NCBI GenBank assembly: GCA_039961735.1
Contig: JABRVX010000010.1
Span: 1-64,000, forward strand
DNA length: 64,000 bases
Direction: 5' to 3'
Origin: Fimbriimonadia bacterium
GTDB taxonomy: Bacteria; Armatimonadota; Fimbriimonadia; Fimbriimonadales; JABRVX01
A model generated the notes under the pieces. The model saw only the letters and a list, made by a program, of their open reading frames with translations, had not been told where the DNA came from and ran no database searches. The translations under genes were made by a program, and so were the position numbers. How positions within the stretch are numbered: the stretch's first letter is position 1; the number at the start of each line of letters is the position of its first letter. This document shows positions 46,562 through 55,601 of the stretch, in pieces.

Positions 46562-48267
46562 GGCAGCAACCTCTCGACCTCTTCCAGCCGTGTAAGCACG
46601 CGCGCGGCACCCGCTCTCAGGAGCGCAGGTGCCATCACCTCTGGCGTATCTGCAGGTGAAACCACTGCGAGTGGCAGCACACCTGCGGCACGCGCAGCGC
46701 TAACATCGTCCACCAGGTCTCCCACCATCCATGCGCGCTGCACACCTAGTCTGTTCATGGCAAGCAGCAGCGGCTCGGGGCTAGGCTTCTCAGGGGCGTC
46801 CTCCATGCACACCAGCGCACCGAGGCAGCCCAGCAGGCCCACCCCTGACAAGAACCTCTCGGCATGTCTGCGCAACCTCCCGGTAACGATCCCTAACGGG
46901 ATTCTGGCTGCGAGGCTACGGAGCCAGTCCGCGTCCACCAGTAGGCGCTCGTTCCGCCACAGTCCTTGCTCGCCTGCGTACAGAGCCTCGTACCTCTCGA
47001 TTACTTCCGTCAGACTGACGCTAACATCCCGATCCGATAGCAGGCGATGGGTGAGTTCGTAGTCGTTGTTAGCTTGACCCGCCGCCTTGGCACGCACTAC
47101 CTCTTGCGGGTCGAGCGTTACGCCAAAGGATTTTGCCGTCTCGAACACGGCGCGACGGTAGGAGCCGGAGATGTCGGCTAACACGCCGTCCAGGTCCAAC
47201 AGGAGCGCTTGTGGGGCGAACACTACCGAGAGCGACTTGCAGACGCGGTCGAACTGCTCCTCGTCGCCGGGGCAGGTGATGCGCACGCAATCGGCGAGAG
47301 ATTCCCTTCCCGGAAAGGCGCGGATAGCGATTCCCATACCAGCCATTGCATCGCGCAACCACAGCGCATCGGTGTGCCGAGCGAGCACGAAGTTGGCTTG
47401 CGACGGGAAGCTCTCCACGCCGTGAGATACCAACAAACGTTGCAACTCGCCTCGTTCGAACCTAACACGTTCGACGAAGGCACGCATACCCTCGTCGCCT
47501 CGTCGCAGTGCCTCGGACGCAAGCAGGAGCGACGCACGCGACACGGAGTAGGGGCTACCGGCGGCTCGCATCCATGCGATCACCTCGGGTGGTCCAACTG
47601 CGTATCCCACCCTCAGCCCTGCCAGTCCCCATGCCTTCGAGAGCGTTCGTGCCACTACCACGTTGGGTAGAGATAGAGCGAACTGCGTGTCGTCGCGGTC
47701 GGCGAACTCCGCATAAGCGAAGTCGGCTAGGATCAGTGCATGGGGCGCGGCCTCCGACAGCCTCCGAAGGTCCTCGGCGCGCGCAGCGGCTCCCGTCGGG
47801 TTGTTAGGTGACACGAAGCACACCAGCGAGGTGGCTTGCGTAAGTGCCAGGAGAGCCGCCTCGATAGGAAAGGACTTGCCGGGAGGCCAGGCAACGGTTA
47901 CCACCTTCGCCCCGGCCAAGCTCGCGTACCTCGGCAGCATCTCGAAGGTGGGAGAAGGCAGTAGCATCTGGCGGCCGGGAGCCAGCATCGCCCGGCACGC
48001 GCGGTCCAAGGCATCGTCGGCTCCTGCGGTCACTAGCACACGAGTGGGCTCCACACCCAACCGCTCGGCAAGCAGACCTTGCAGTTCGCTCGCATCCGGG
48101 TAACGCTTCATCACCTCGGGACCCGCTTCTGTTAGTGCCGATAGCAGCTCTGCAGGCGGGCGCATGCCCTCGTTGCCGTCCAGCCGAAGGTCGATCGGAG
48201 CGGGGTGCATGGGGACCGCATAGGCCGTTACGTGGGCGAGTGCGGGGGCGGGTTTCAGAACGCTCAT
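46558..48267 (-). CDS. hisC: Histidinol-phosphate aminotransferase fused to a HAD phosphatase-like domain
   Basis: A 569-residue fusion. Residues 1-345 are a HisC aminotransferase: LDGNEGMRPP, FVSPNNPTGA, and the PLP lysine Lys211 in TLSKAWGLAGLRVGY. Residues 350-569 are a HAD hydrolase: DLDGVLADISGSYRRA with nucleophile Asp358 and Asp360, a threonine motif in GIVTGRL, and acidic GDLVDDV. HAD proteins of this look (TIGR01548-like) occur beside histidine genes in several lineages. No hisN or bifunctional hisB is in the operon, so this domain is a good candidate for the missing histidinol-phosphate phosphatase; that is inference. No frameshift lies between the domains. Confidence 0.88.
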   Translation of the reverse strand: MSVLKPAPALAHVTAYAVPMHPAPIDLRLDGNEGMRPPAELLSALTEAGPEVMKRYPDASELQGLLAERLGVEPTRVLVTAGADDALDRACRAMLAPGRQMLLPSPTFEMLPRYASLAGAKVVTVAWPPGKSFPIEAALLALTQATSLVCFVSPNNPTGAAARAEDLRRLSEAAPHALILADFAYAEFADRDDTQFALSLPNVVVARTLSKAWGLAGLRVGYAVGPPEVIAWMRAAGSPYSVSRASLLLASEALRRGDEGMRAFVERVRFERGELQRLLVSHGVESFPSQANFVLARHTDALWLRDAMAGMGIAIRAFPGRESLADCVRITCPGDEEQFDRVCKSLSVVFAPQALLLDLDGVLADISGSYRRAVFETAKSFGVTLDPQEVVRAKAAGQANNDYELTHRLLSDRDVSVSLTEVIERYEALYAGEQGLWRNERLLVDADWLRSLAARIPLGIVTGRLRRHAERFLSGVGLLGCLGALVCMEDAPEKPSPEPLLLAMNRLGVQRAWMVGDLVDDVSAARAAGVLPLAVVSPADTPEVMAPALLRAGAARVLTRLEEVERLLP

Positions 48268-49127
48268 GGTACGATCTGCGCGATCTGGGTGACAACCACG
48301 TCGGTGCCGCCGCGGGCCTTTACGTCCAGTATCACGCGAGAGAGGTCTTCGCGCGGGACCGCGGCCTTCACAGCATAGCCCGCCTCACCGTGCAATTGGG
48401 CGATGGTAGGTTCTCTCATGCAGGGAAGCACCTCGATCACTCGCTCCAACTTGTCGGCTGGCACGTTCACTTCCAGCATCACCCTGCGCCGAGCATCCAG
48501 CACTGAGCGAAGCAGCAACACGAAGCGATCCACCGCTGCACGCTTGGTCGGCTCTCGCATCGCGGCGGGATTGCCATAGAGCCGAGTGGACGAATGCATG
48601 ATCTCACTGACCACTCGCAGATTGTTCGCCTCCAGCGTCGCTCCCGATGCCGTGTTGTCCACGATGCAGTCGGCGTCTTCGGGTGGGAACACCTCTGTCG
48701 CTCCGTAGGACCGGACTACCTTGGCGTCCAGACCCTCGCGCAGAATCCAATCGGTCGCGAGCTTCTCGTATTCCGATGCAACCACGAGTGGACGCGCCGG
48801 CAGCTTGCCGTTCTCCAGCACATCCTCTGGAGCGGCTGCCACCAGTCGGACGGGGTCGAGCCCGGTGTCCAGGATCTCCACAACGTCGGCGTTCATCTCA
48901 GCCACCCAATCTGCCCCCGCGAAGCCGATGTCGCGCGACCCGAGATGCACCATCTCGATGATGTTCTGCGGCTTAAGGATCTTTGCCTCGAAGCCGGGCA
49001 TCCCGATACTGGGCCGATACTCACGTGCACCCGAGCGCACGGGCATGCCCGCATCTTGAAGCAGAGCGAGCACGCCAGCCTCCATGCGGCCTTTCGGAAG
49101 GGCAATCCGAATAATTGGATCGGGCAT
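48264..49127 (-). CDS. hisG: ATP phosphoribosyltransferase, long form
   Basis: A 287-residue enzyme for the first, feedback-controlled step of histidine synthesis. IRIALPKGRMEAGVLALL opens it; DIGFAGADWVAE and the PRPP loop DCIVDNTASGATLEAN are typical. The C-terminal ACT-like regulatory domain (about 212-287) makes it the long form that needs no HisZ. ATG 49127 has GAGGAG nine bases upstream, preceded by a TATCAT box; longer frames would add an Arg/Pro-rich tail. It leads the operon and overlaps hisC by four bases. Confidence 0.95.
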   Translation of the reverse strand: MPDPIIRIALPKGRMEAGVLALLQDAGMPVRSGAREYRPSIGMPGFEAKILKPQNIIEMVHLGSRDIGFAGADWVAEMNADVVEILDTGLDPVRLVAAAPEDVLENGKLPARPLVVASEYEKLATDWILREGLDAKVVRSYGATEVFPPEDADCIVDNTASGATLEANNLRVVSEIMHSSTRLYGNPAAMREPTKRAAVDRFVLLLRSVLDARRRVMLEVNVPADKLERVIEVLPCMREPTIAQLHGEAGYAVKAAVPREDLSRVILDVKARGGTDVVVTQIAQIVP

Positions 49128-49136
49128 CGGTCGGCA

Positions 49137-49160
49137 CTCCTCGGGGAAGTCAGAATGATA
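49137..49160 (-). promoter_or_regulatory. his operon promoter box and ribosome binding site
   Basis: On the minus strand TATCAT (49155-49160) is followed by GAGGAG (49137-49142) and the hisG ATG. The leader is only about 20 bases, too short for a His-attenuator or T-box, so such control is not supported. Confidence 0.5.
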
Positions 49161-49201
49161 CCCCCGGCAGGCCGTAGGGACCCAGCGAGGAACTCGAAGG
49201 T

Positions 49202-49681
49202 ATGGTCGTGGAGCGCATCGTTTCGGGCGGACAAACGGGAGCCGACAGGGGAGGGCTGGATGCGGCGATCGATCTGGGCATCCCACACGGTGGGTGGTGC
49301 CCCGCGGGTCGCCTCGCCGAAGATGGGACGATTCCGGAGCGTTATAAGTTGACGGAGACAGAGTCGGCGGACTTCGCTGTGCGCACCGAACGCAACGTGA
49401 TCGACTCGGACGGCACGGTGTTGTTCACCTACGGCGAGCCTGTCGGCGGGAGCGCTTTGACCGCCGAGCTGGCCTCGGTCCACGACAAACCGCTTCTCCA
49501 CTTGGATCTGGAGGAACATGGCATCAGTTCTGCAGCCGCACAGCTAGCAGTGTGGGTAGCGCAGAACGATGTGCGTGTGCTGAACGTCGCCGGCTCTCGG
49601 GAGAGCCAGGCACCCGGCATCGCCGAGGCAGTGCGGGAAATCCTGCTGATTTCGCTTGGAGGCGATCGGCGGAAGCTCTGA
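49202..49681 (+). CDS. Putative molybdenum carrier protein (SLOG/YpsA-like)
   Basis: A 159-residue Rossmann-like protein of the MoCo_carrier family: IVSGGQTGADRGGLDAA is the nucleotide-loop signature, followed by GGWCPAGRLAEDG, ERNVIDSDGTVLFT and RVLNVAGSRES. Family members were named after a molybdenum-cofactor carrier, but many SLOG proteins instead bind nucleotide-derived ligands, so the role is uncertain. It is divergent from hisG. Confidence 0.8.
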   Translation: MVVERIVSGGQTGADRGGLDAAIDLGIPHGGWCPAGRLAEDGTIPERYKLTETESADFAVRTERNVIDSDGTVLFTYGEPVGGSALTAELASVHDKPLLHLDLEEHGISSAAAQLAVWVAQNDVRVLNVAGSRESQAPGIAEAVREILLISLGGDRRKL

Positions 49682-49748
49682 TGTCGGCGCATGCGGCCGC
49701 AGCCGACATCCCCGGCTTCCATGCCTCCGCCGAAAGTGGGAGGCATGG
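49680..49748. other. Two consecutive hairpins
   Basis: GATGTCGGC/GCCGACATC (49680-49688, 49702-49710) and CCATGCCTCC/GGAGGCATGG (49719-49728, 49739-49748) form two perfect stems directly after the molybdenum-carrier gene. Neither is followed by a U run. They may terminate or stabilise the transcript. Confidence 0.45.
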
Positions 49749-49826
49749 CAGGGGGCGCCGGGCTTTGCTCGGCATGATTGGCCGATTCGAGGCGCAGAGC
49801 CAGCACCCTTAGCCCGCGAGAACGGG

Positions 49827-49832
49827 TATCTT
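49827..49832 (+). promoter_or_regulatory. Probable leaderless promoter (-10 TATCTT)
   Basis: TATCTT ends eight bases before the pckA ATG, and the gap GCCAAGCT has no ribosome binding site. Confidence 0.4.
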
Positions 49833-49840
49833 GCCAAGCT

Positions 49841-51376
49841 ATGCAGAAGCTTGAGATCGCCTACACGGGGGATGTTCACTACAACCTTAGCCCAGCGGAA
49901 CTGATCGAGCACGCCATTCGCAAGGGTGAGGGGAGGCTGGCCTCGACCGGAGCGCTCGTGTGCGAGACTGTTCCGTACACCGGGCGTTCGCCGAAGGACC
50001 GTTACGTCGTCGAGGAGCCGACGACTCAGGAGGACATAGATTGGGGCGCTGTCAACGTGCCCTTCCCGCCGAACCTGTTCGACGAGGCGTACAAGCGCGT
50101 CATTGCGTATCTTCAGAACCGCGAGGTGTACGTGACCGACTGCTACGCGGGTGCGAACCCTCGCTACCGAATGCCGGTCCGGTTCGTGACCGAGCTGGCC
50201 TGGCACGCGCTATTCGTGAAGCAGCTCCTACTGCGCCCGTCTGCTCGGGACCTAGAGCAGCACGTGCCGGAGTTCACGATTATCAACGCCTGCAACTTCC
50301 GTGCTTTCCCCGAGGTGGATGGTACGCGATCCGAGGCCTTCGTGATCATCAACTTCGCTCGCAGGCTCATCCTCATCGGCGGGACGCGCTACGCCGGCGA
50401 GATGAAGAAGAGTGTGTTCACCGTGCTGAACTACCTACTACCAAAACGCGGCATCTTGCCGATGCACTGTAGCGCCAACATCGGACCCAAGGGGGATGTC
50501 GCGCTGTTCTTCGGCCTGTCGGGCACCGGCAAGACCTCGCTCTCGGCCGACCCGTCACGCAAACTAATTGGCGACGACGAGCACGGCTGGGCGGACGATG
50601 GCGTGTTCAACTTCGAGGGCGGGTGCTACGCGAAGTGCATCAACCTCTCGCGCGACAACGAGCCGCAGATCTGGGATGCGATCCGATACGGCTCGGTGCT
50701 GGAAAACGTCGTGCTGAACCTTGCTACGCGGGCCCCTGAATACGCAGACGATACGCTGACCGAGAACACACGCGCCGCATATCCCATCGAGTTCATCGAG
50801 GGTGCAGTGATACCGAGCCATGGGCCGCACCCGAGCACGATACTCTTTCTCACTTGCGATGCATTCGGGGTGTTGCCGCCCATCTCGAAGCTGACGAAGG
50901 AGCAGGCGATGTTCCACTTCCTATTGGGTTACACCGCACGCGTGGCGGGTACCGAGGCTGGGGTCAAGGAGCCGCAGCCGGTGTTCAGCGCCTGCTTCGG
51001 TGCGCCCTTCTTGCCGCTGCCCCCCAACGAGTACGCGCAGATGCTCGGCGAGCGGATCGCCAAGCACAAATCGCAGGTCTGGCTGGTCAACACCGGCTGG
51101 ACCGGTGGCCCCTACGGCATCGGCAACCGCATCAGCATTCAATACACCCGCCAGATGGTCAACGCGGCGATCTCGGGCGAACTGGACGAAGGCGAGTTCC
51201 ACAAGGACCCCGTGTTCGGGCTGATGGTGCCCAAGCACATTCCGGACGTTCCGCCCAAGATGCTCATGCCCGGAGACGCGTGGCCGGATCAGCGCGACTA
51301 CGACCGTAAGGCCAAAGAGGTCGAGGGGATGTTCGCGTCGGCAGCAAAGGCCGCCAGGATCGCCCTGCCCGTGTGA
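49841..51376 (+). CDS. pckA: Phosphoenolpyruvate carboxykinase (ATP)
   Basis: A 511-residue gluconeogenic enzyme converting oxaloacetate and ATP to phosphoenolpyruvate. Conserved: TGRSPKDRYVV, the metal and substrate site in RYAGEMKKSVFT and PMHCSAN, the kinase loop FGLSGTGKTSLSAD, and GDDEHGW with EGGCYAK. These define the ATP-using family. ATG 49841 gives the usual N-terminus; the upstream in-frame extension is Arg/Ser-rich. Confidence 0.96.
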   Translation: MQKLEIAYTGDVHYNLSPAELIEHAIRKGEGRLASTGALVCETVPYTGRSPKDRYVVEEPTTQEDIDWGAVNVPFPPNLFDEAYKRVIAYLQNREVYVTDCYAGANPRYRMPVRFVTELAWHALFVKQLLLRPSARDLEQHVPEFTIINACNFRAFPEVDGTRSEAFVIINFARRLILIGGTRYAGEMKKSVFTVLNYLLPKRGILPMHCSANIGPKGDVALFFGLSGTGKTSLSADPSRKLIGDDEHGWADDGVFNFEGGCYAKCINLSRDNEPQIWDAIRYGSVLENVVLNLATRAPEYADDTLTENTRAAYPIEFIEGAVIPSHGPHPSTILFLTCDAFGVLPPISKLTKEQAMFHFLLGYTARVAGTEAGVKEPQPVFSACFGAPFLPLPPNEYAQMLGERIAKHKSQVWLVNTGWTGGPYGIGNRISIQYTRQMVNAAISGELDEGEFHKDPVFGLMVPKHIPDVPPKMLMPGDAWPDQRDYDRKAKEVEGMFASAAKAARIALPV

Positions 51377-51609
51377 CACTGGCGAACCGGCTCCGGTATT
51401 CTCGGCAGTATCCCCGCAGCCGAGCGGTCCTTACGGCTACTGGGTTTGTCGCCATAAGCACTTGCTTGTACCGGCTAAGTGGTCGGTTGCTCTTGCTGGT
51501 CTGCAGGTCCTTTGGTAGAATGCCGTCAGGTGTCCGCCCGGCGCAGGGACCAGATTGCGCCCGATTCGGGCACTCTGCGTTGACGTTGAGAAAGGAAGTG
51601 GACTTTGCT

Positions 51610-53331
51610 ATGAGCAGACTCGCACGCCTGGTGGGTGTTGCCCTGGCTACGGTGGGCCTTGCGGCTTCCGTGTTCGGGGCGATCACCGAGACCTGGCGAA
51701 AGTTCTATGACGCCGGAAGCGGTCTGGACAGCACCGCCGACATGGTCGTAACCGCCGATGGTTTCGCGTATGTCGTCGGCACCAGCGAACTGAACTTCAA
51801 CACGGACATCTGGGTCGCCAAGTACAACGACCAGGGTACCCGCGTGTGGACGAAGCGTTATGACCGAGCTGGGTCGGACGACGTGGGGATCGGCATCGTG
51901 GTAGATAGCGAGGGGAACGTAATCGTCACGGGTACCACCAAAGACGCCACGTTCAATCGCGACATCACCATCGTAAAGTACAACTCGGCCGGCACGCAGT
52001 TATGGGCCAAGCATTACAATGGTGGTCAGGACACCGCGCGCGCCATCGCGCTCGACACGAACAATAACATCTATGTTGCAGGGGACTACGAGGGCTCCCC
52101 GGGCGCGATAGTGATGCTGAAATACCTCCCGAACGGCAACGTTGACTGGACCCGGTTGCACAGTGCCGCGGGAATTCGCGACGAGGCTCGAGACATCGTA
52201 GTATCGCCTCAGGGCGACGTGTTCACGTGCGGCTATAGCCGACGCCTCGGTTCGCAGGAGGACATGGTACTCATCTCCTACACCACCTCGGGTATCACGA
52301 ACTGGGTGCAGTTCTTCGACGGGCCCGCGGGAGGCAGCGATATCGCGAATGCCGTTGCAGTAGACTCGGCTGGCCGCCCCATCATCACCGGTAGTAGCTC
52401 GGGCGTGGGTACCGACTCCGACATCTGGACTATCAAGCGTCAGGTGAATGGTAGTGCGCTTTGGGACGTTCGACTGGACGGCGGAGTGGGTGGCGGTGAC
52501 TCCGGCAACTCCGTGGTAGTCGACTCCCAGGACAACGTCATCGTCGGTGGTAGGCTCTATACAGGGAGCCGCAGCGATATGGCCACCATCAAATACGACT
52601 CGTTGGGCAATCAGCTCTGGCTGAAGACCTACTCCTCGTCAGGTGGTACCGAGCTCGAGGAGACTCGGCACGTCACAGTAGACCAGTTCGACAACGTGTA
52701 TAGCACCGGCAGCTCGCTGGCGCTTACCTGTATCAAGTACAGCCCGACCGGCACGGTGGTTGGCGTAATGCGCCCCTCGCACAGCGTTCTCGATCGGGGT
52801 GCCGCCTGTGGTGTGGCCTCGATGGGACGCGTGTTCGTAGCAGGGACGTGGTATATCAGTACGTCCAACGAAGACGTGGTGGTGTTGATGTACACTCATA
52901 CCACCGACTTCACCGGACAGCTCACGATGCAGGCGTTGGCCGGGCCGTATCCCACTGTCATCCCTGTAGACATCCGCGAGGCCGGCACGCAGAATGTGAT
53001 ACTCGTCGTGAACATGTCTGTCAACGCGACCGGCGCAATCACGATGCAAGTGCCGCCCGGAGACTGGGACCTGTCGATTCGCTACCAGAACTGGCTGCGA
53101 CGAACCATGCCGCTACTTAGCCCCGGACGCCCGAGCACTGTGAACCCCACGCTGCTCAACGGCGATCCCACTCTGGACAACTTCGTTGACCTGCTGGACT
53201 TGAACGCCATTCTGAGCCAGTTCGCATCCTCGCCTGGGGTCGGGTTCGTAGACCTGGACAAGGACGGGGAAGTGGGTCTGAGCGACCTCGGCGCGTGTCT
53301 CGTGAACTTCGGGCAGCCCGGAGACAACTAG
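51610..53331 (+). CDS. Secreted SBBP beta-propeller protein with dockerin-like C-terminus
   Basis: A 573-residue protein with a signal peptide (LVGVALATVGLAASVFGA). Residues 35-430 contain about seven repeats of the SBBP type: each has a pattern like YVVGTSELNFNTDIWVAKYNDQG, with the aromatic W/KY strand. From about 440 a beta domain leads to NWLRRTMPLL and then two calcium-loop-like motifs, LLNGDPTLDNFVDLLDLN and FVDLDKDGEVGLSDLG. This combination is typical of secreted proteins of Armatimonadota. Likely a surface or extracellular binding protein; no enzyme motif is seen. An alternative GTG start lies at 51598. Confidence 0.8.
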   Translation: MSRLARLVGVALATVGLAASVFGAITETWRKFYDAGSGLDSTADMVVTADGFAYVVGTSELNFNTDIWVAKYNDQGTRVWTKRYDRAGSDDVGIGIVVDSEGNVIVTGTTKDATFNRDITIVKYNSAGTQLWAKHYNGGQDTARAIALDTNNNIYVAGDYEGSPGAIVMLKYLPNGNVDWTRLHSAAGIRDEARDIVVSPQGDVFTCGYSRRLGSQEDMVLISYTTSGITNWVQFFDGPAGGSDIANAVAVDSAGRPIITGSSSGVGTDSDIWTIKRQVNGSALWDVRLDGGVGGGDSGNSVVVDSQDNVIVGGRLYTGSRSDMATIKYDSLGNQLWLKTYSSSGGTELEETRHVTVDQFDNVYSTGSSLALTCIKYSPTGTVVGVMRPSHSVLDRGAACGVASMGRVFVAGTWYISTSNEDVVVLMYTHTTDFTGQLTMQALAGPYPTVIPVDIREAGTQNVILVVNMSVNATGAITMQVPPGDWDLSIRYQNWLRRTMPLLSPGRPSTVNPTLLNGDPTLDNFVDLLDLNAILSQFASSPGVGFVDLDKDGEVGLSDLGACLVNFGQPGDN

Positions 53332-53377
53332 CACTTCTTGCTACCGGATGCAAGGTCCCGCATCCTGACTCAGCCGA

Positions 53378-53408
53378 AGCGGGGTCGCCCGAAGCGGGCG
53401 ACCCCGCT
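53378..53408. terminator. Strong bidirectional hairpin
   Basis: AGCGGGGTCGCCCG and CGGGCGACCCCGCT form a 14-base stem with a three-base loop, between the convergent dockerin-like and oxidoreductase genes. The position suits termination from both sides; the flanking T-run is weak. Confidence 0.7.
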
Positions 53409-53441
53409 GCATCTTGTCTGCCGTGGCCGAGCAGTGAGTTC

Positions 53442-54713
53442 TCAGCGAGGCAATGTGTCGTGGCGCGGGAGGGATGGCTGTGCAGAACGACCCTGCACGC
53501 GGCGCTTCTCCGCATCGAACTCGATGGTCTGCCGCTTGCGATACGCATCCACACCCAGGCCGATTGCTACCATGGTAGCGAGCCCGAGATCGGCGTCACA
53601 ATGTGGTCGCTGCCGCGTGCGCACACACTCCAGGAAGTTGTGCATGTGGTCCGGCCGCGAACGCTCACGAACGCGAATCTCCGGCCGTTGATCCTTGAAC
53701 TCCTCCTCTGGCGCCCTGAGGAAGCCTTCTCCCACGAAGTGCAGGGTGGCTTCGTGGCCGTAGATGGTCTCGTCCAGCGATTGGCGATTGGCCATGGAGG
53801 AGCAGAGGACGACCGTATGTTCGGAGGGGTAGTCGATGAGCATGTGGAACGTATCAGGTACCTCACGGTCGTGTTGCACGTAGATGCCGCCGTGCGCACT
53901 GACGTACTTCGGCATCTCGGGACCGAGCGCTACCAGCAGGTGAGAGAGAATGTGGTAGAAGAGGTCCGTGGCGATGCCACCAGAGTAGTCCCAGTACTTC
54001 CGGAAGCGGAAGTAGCGGTCCGGGTCCCAGGGACGCTTCGGTGCAGAGCCGAGCCACCGTTTCCAGTCCACGTTGTGAGGGCCGGCGTCGGGGTCGATGT
54101 GCCAATTCCACTCACCCTCGCGCGAGTTGCGACAGAAGCTACTCTTCGTCCACAGAACCTTGCCGATCTCGCCCGTGCGGATCCAATCCCTTGCACGCCA
54201 CCACCTATCCTCGGACGTGCTCTGCGCGCCGACCTGCAGTACCCTTCCGGTGGCTTTCACCGTGTCGTACACCTGGAAGCCCTCTTGCCAGGTACGAGTC
54301 ATGGGCTTCTCTAGGTACACGTCCTTTCCGGCGTGCATGGCGTCCATCGCCATCTTGGCATGCCAGTGATCGGGAGTTGCGATCACCACGGCATCCACGT
54401 CGGACCTCGCAAGCATCTCCTCGTACTCGTGGTGGAGACGGGCCTGACTGATCTCCTTCGCCCTTTGCTTACGGGGTTCGTAGATGTCGCATACCCCGAC
54501 GACCTCGACGCCTTCCTCGGGGTTCTTAGACATGTCCACCAAGCGACGAAGGTGCCCGGTTCCCATGCCGCCACAGCCGATTACACCCATGCGAATTCGG
54601 TCATTGGGCGAGACGTTCTTGGACCAAACCGGTCGGCCCGCCGCAACGGCTCCGGCGCCAACCGCCATCGCCTTCAGAAAGTTCCTTCGAGAAATGCCGT
54701 CTGCCTTGCTCAC
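53442..54713 (-). CDS. Gfo/Idh/MocA family oxidoreductase with Tat signal
   Basis: A 423-residue NAD(P)-binding protein. ISRRNFLKAMAVGAGAVAAG is a twin-arginine signal, so the enzyme is exported folded. The Rossmann site is RMGVIGCGGMGTGH; the EKPM motif in DVYLEKPMTRTW holds the catalytic lysine, and SGGIATDLFYHILSH carries the His-type residue of the second domain. Tat-exported members are numerous in Planctomycetes and Armatimonadota, with sugar or sugar-derivative substrates that are mostly unknown. GTG start with GGAGG upstream. Confidence 0.88.
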   Translation of the reverse strand: MSKADGISRRNFLKAMAVGAGAVAAGRPVWSKNVSPNDRIRMGVIGCGGMGTGHLRRLVDMSKNPEEGVEVVGVCDIYEPRKQRAKEISQARLHHEYEEMLARSDVDAVVIATPDHWHAKMAMDAMHAGKDVYLEKPMTRTWQEGFQVYDTVKATGRVLQVGAQSTSEDRWWRARDWIRTGEIGKVLWTKSSFCRNSREGEWNWHIDPDAGPHNVDWKRWLGSAPKRPWDPDRYFRFRKYWDYSGGIATDLFYHILSHLLVALGPEMPKYVSAHGGIYVQHDREVPDTFHMLIDYPSEHTVVLCSSMANRQSLDETIYGHEATLHFVGEGFLRAPEEEFKDQRPEIRVRERSRPDHMHNFLECVRTRQRPHCDADLGLATMVAIGLGVDAYRKRQTIEFDAEKRRVQGRSAQPSLPRHDTLPR

Positions 54714-54883
54714 AGCAGTCGCCTCCGTCTCCGCGATTCGTTGCGGATTCGGTGGATGGGTTTGACGCGGGTCGCGCTATCCCTGCATCGGGCCAAAGAT
54801 TAGGCCGCTCCGAAGAAGCTCTCCCATCGCTGTAGGCAACCGCTTGTTCCTGCAGTTCTACTCTCGTGCGCCGCTTGACCGCT

Positions 54884-55549
54884 CTATGCCACTTGAGCCA
54901 TCAGCGACTCCGAAATCCACTCGTTCAGAACGTCCCGCTCGTCCTGCCCGATATGTACGAAGCGCATGCCGACATCCGAGAAGGTGGCCTGGTCGGGGCA
55001 GGAAGTCGAACGAACCACCTGTCCCATCAGGGCTACCTTCCGCGTCGAGCCGGGGAGCGTGAACGAAAGGGCTAGCATCGTCCCTTTCGCGAGACACTTC
55101 GCCAGTCGCACACGGCATCCGCTGATGCTCAGATCGATGACTCGGCCTCGCATGATACTTACCTGCCCCGTGCGATGCGGGTCTGGTATGTGAACGTCCG
55201 CAGGGAAGTCAGCGGGGAGTCGCTCGCTCGAACGGTGGACGAGTTCGGTCCAGTCAGTCCCGATCGTCACGGTCACCAGCGGATCGATTCGGCTGCCTTC
55301 GGTGCCGGTGATGATGGCCTGCGCCTTGAGCGCGCTGCGGCCACAGTGAACCAGAAGGCCGACGTGACTTCCGACTTTCGGAAGACTGCGAATCCGCTCG
55401 TCGTTGGCGGGCTTGATCCGAAGCTGAGCTTCACCGGGCTCGACAAGAATGAAGCGCGAGATGCGGCGTTCCGTGCCGCCGGCGCCTGCTACCAGGTCCA
55501 CCGGCAGCCCCGGTTTGAGTTTGTCGAGGGCGGAGGTGTTCGTGCTCAT
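54884..55549 (-). CDS. PilZ domain protein (possible c-di-GMP receptor)
   Basis: A 221-residue cytoplasmic protein. The second half (about 105-220) resembles a PilZ barrel: DLSISGCRVRL is the (D/N)xSxxG motif, and FSDVGMRFVHI is the closing strand. The arginine-rich RxxxR motif is less clear; SSERLPADFP lies in its place, so c-di-GMP binding is likely but not secure. The N-terminal half is YcgR-N-like (GLPVDLVAGAGGTERRISRF). Such proteins often adjust flagellar motility, and the che operon lies 3.5 kb away. Confidence 0.75.
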   Translation of the reverse strand: MSTNTSALDKLKPGLPVDLVAGAGGTERRISRFILVEPGEAQLRIKPANDERIRSLPKVGSHVGLLVHCGRSALKAQAIITGTEGSRIDPLVTVTIGTDWTELVHRSSERLPADFPADVHIPDPHRTGQVSIMRGRVIDLSISGCRVRLAKCLAKGTMLALSFTLPGSTRKVALMGQVVRSTSCPDQATFSDVGMRFVHIGQDERDVLNEWISESLMAQVA

Positions 55550-55601
55550 TGCCTCATGGTGATTGTCGGCACGTCCCAGGGATCGGATCAGGCGAAGCGC
55601 C

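Noticed and set aside
49128-49201. Histidine attenuator leader peptide
   Set aside because: The space before hisG is too short and has no run of His codons.
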